Positions 63,890 through 64,000 of a stretch of DNA of 64,000 nt are shown here, one piece after another; within the stretch, counting starts at the first letter, position 1; each line of letters opens with the position of its first letter. The notes beneath the pieces are model-generated. The model worked only from the letters and a program-made list of their open reading frames with translations. It made no database searches and was not told the DNA's origin. Both the position numbers and the translations under genes were made by a program. Source of the DNA: Macrotis lagotis (lineage: Eukaryota; Chordata; Mammalia; Peramelemorphia; Peramelidae); the NCBI RefSeq assembly GCF_037893015.1, contig NC_133666.1, positions 656,854,869-656,918,868 of the forward strand, in the 5' to 3' direction.

Positions 63890-64000
63890 CTTCCACTAGC
63901 TCGTAAGCTTATTGAAGGCAGGAACTGCCTTTCTTTTTTATTAATTATGTTCCTAGTGTTCAGCTTCTTGTCTAAAACATAGTGGACATTAATAAAATGC
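63890..64000 (+). repeat. L2 3' end running off the window
   Basis: CTAGCTCGTAAGCTTATTGA, CTAGTGTTCAGCTTCTTGTC, then AACATAGTGGACATTAATAA. Upstream (63570-63890) may be more of the same element. Confidence 0.65.

Overview
The window is vertebrate, and most likely marsupial, non-coding DNA. It is AT-leaning, has no convincing protein-coding gene, and is packed with interspersed repeats of metatherian type. The species call rests on remembered repeat families, not on a search. Family names below are therefore tentative, and element ends without a target-site duplication (TSD) are approximate to about 10-30 bp. Abundant short tRNA-derived SINEs of WSINE1 type point to an Australian marsupial lineage rather than an American opossum.

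Repeat classes. Type A is WSINE1-like: about 150 bp, tRNA-like head, ending CTTGCAAAAA. Several copies have clear TSDs. Type B is MAR1-like: tRNA head, CORE segment with TTTCCTCATCTGTAAAATG, and a BovB/RTE-like tail containing AAATGGGGTCATGAAGAGTC. Type C is a long-tailed tRNA SINE, perhaps SINE1_Mdo-like, whose tail reads CACCTCCCTGATGTCATGGT then AATGAAGGACAAACA. Older layers are MIR/Ther CORE-SINEs, L2, and CR1/L3 LINE fragments. Younger LINEs are several L1 3' ends and one near-complete half-L1 (HAL1-type) element at 14013-17610. No retrovirus or LTR element was recognised.

Layout. At the left edge (1-545) an AT-rich stretch with three AATAAA hexamers could be the 3' end of a gene entering on the + strand. 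At 1980-2272 lies an old, nearly full-length 7SL (SRP) RNA retrocopy. From 3 to 9 kb SINEs, L1 and L2 pieces and a 400-bp purine tract dominate. From 9.17 to 10.64 kb there is a large degenerate 20-bp minisatellite with a higher-order pattern. After the HAL1 element, 19.4-22.4 kb holds two more decayed minisatellites broken up by transposons. From 23 to 52 kb the window is a mixture of SINE/LINE fossils and unique stretches. Some of these (28.0-28.3 and 33.6-33.96 kb) look like regulatory elements because of dense transcription-factor-like motifs. From 52.4 to 55.4 kb there is a local rearrangement, with inverted and direct copies of nearby sequence fused into a mosaic. The last 9 kb contains L2 and L3 copies, a candidate enhancer near 58.6 kb with a MEF2-type site, and an old tandem duplication (61.1 and 61.95 kb).

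Overall it reads as an intergenic or intronic interval with a few candidate enhancers. The most notable structures are the template-switch-like mosaic at 55.0-55.4 kb, the full-length HAL1 insertion with TSDs, the higher-order minisatellite and the 7SL retrocopy.
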